Shown here: piece by piece, positions 23,491-23,616 of the stretch
Layout of the letters: every line of letters begins with the position of its first letter
Numbering within the stretch: the stretch's first letter is position 1
Assembly: GCA_002379855.1 (NCBI GenBank)
Contig: DFUX01000034.1
Coordinates: 1-23,616, forward strand
Source of the DNA: Cloacimonetes bacterium UBA4175
GTDB taxonomy: Bacteria > Cloacimonadota > Cloacimonadia > Cloacimonadales > Cloacimonadaceae
Length of the DNA: 23,616 nt
Direction: 5' to 3'
Program-made: the position numbers and the translations under genes
Notes under the pieces: model-generated
The model's input: the letters and a program-made list of their open reading frames with translations, nothing else
Databases searched by the model: none
Told to the model about the DNA's origin: nothing

Positions 23491-23616
23491 GCATTATATT
23501 AATCTCTGTGGGAGAATCATACTTGATACGCAATAATCCCTATTCCACAGACTGGGTGTCAGGCACAAGTCTTGCTTTGCCCTCGTTTGCAAGAATGAGC
23601 TAAGTCTATATTTTCC
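23491..23616. other. Right-edge sequence without a recognisable gene
   Basis: The last 126 bases carry no supported gene. GGTGTCAGGCAC (23555-23566) resembles the half-palindromes found at ends of some REP-associated or IS200/IS605-like elements, but the partner would lie outside the window. CTTGC and GCAAG (around 23571-23595) form a weak dyad. Confidence 0.35.

Overview
The window looks like chromosome of a diderm, LPS-bearing bacterium of the Fibrobacteres-Chlorobi-Bacteroidetes (FCB) side of the tree, most likely Cloacimonadota (Cloacimonetes) or a close relative. The grounds are a secreted subtilase that ends in a FlgD-Ig/type IX-like C-terminal domain (a YPNPFNPST box and a short basic tail), LPS genes (LptD, an LpxH-like hydrolase, a GmhB-like HAD phosphatase), very tight gene packing, and G+C judged by eye to be a little over 50 %. 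The phylum is an inference from protein style. No rRNA or other phylogenetic marker was compared.

Layout on the minus strand, right to left. (1) About 20210 down to 15130: glycerate 2-kinase, LptD, a GmhB-like HAD phosphatase and a SpoU/TrmH RNA methyltransferase. Junctions are ATGA, a 20-nt overlap and ATGA, so this reads as one operon. (2) About 12072 down to 6601: recG, then a 1093-residue subtilisin-like protease with its own likely promoter and a hairpin terminator. (3) 6309 down to the left edge: a run of nine genes with overlapping or nearly touching ends: ribH, nusB, an 83-residue four-cysteine protein, a GT2 glycosyltransferase, a radical SAM/SPASM protein, a 463-residue membrane protein with a cytoplasmic PP2C-like part and an outer beta-propeller-like part, a DUF4159 protein, an LpxH-like metallophosphoesterase and a cyclophilin-type prolyl isomerase cut by the window edge.

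Layout on the plus strand: htrA/degP (12322-13800) divergent from recG and closed by a strong terminator; an apparently structured leader followed by an unknown lipoprotein (14093-14809) with its own terminator; and rpsA-lysS (20428-23430), divergent from the glycerate kinase operon.

How it fits together: LptD, the LpxH-like enzyme and the GmhB-like enzyme point to lipopolysaccharide assembly. HtrA, the prolyl isomerase and the secreted protease act in the envelope or outside the cell. RpsA, LysS, NusB and the RNA methyltransferase are gene-expression housekeeping, and RecG is DNA repair. The least explained part is the middle of the ribH operon (5357 to 1053), where several poorly characterised envelope-associated proteins are translationally coupled to a riboflavin and a transcription-factor gene. 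Two related palindromes built on GTCATCCTTA lie in separate intergenic gaps and look like copies of a dispersed element. No CRISPR array, tRNA, rRNA, prophage or complete insertion sequence was seen.
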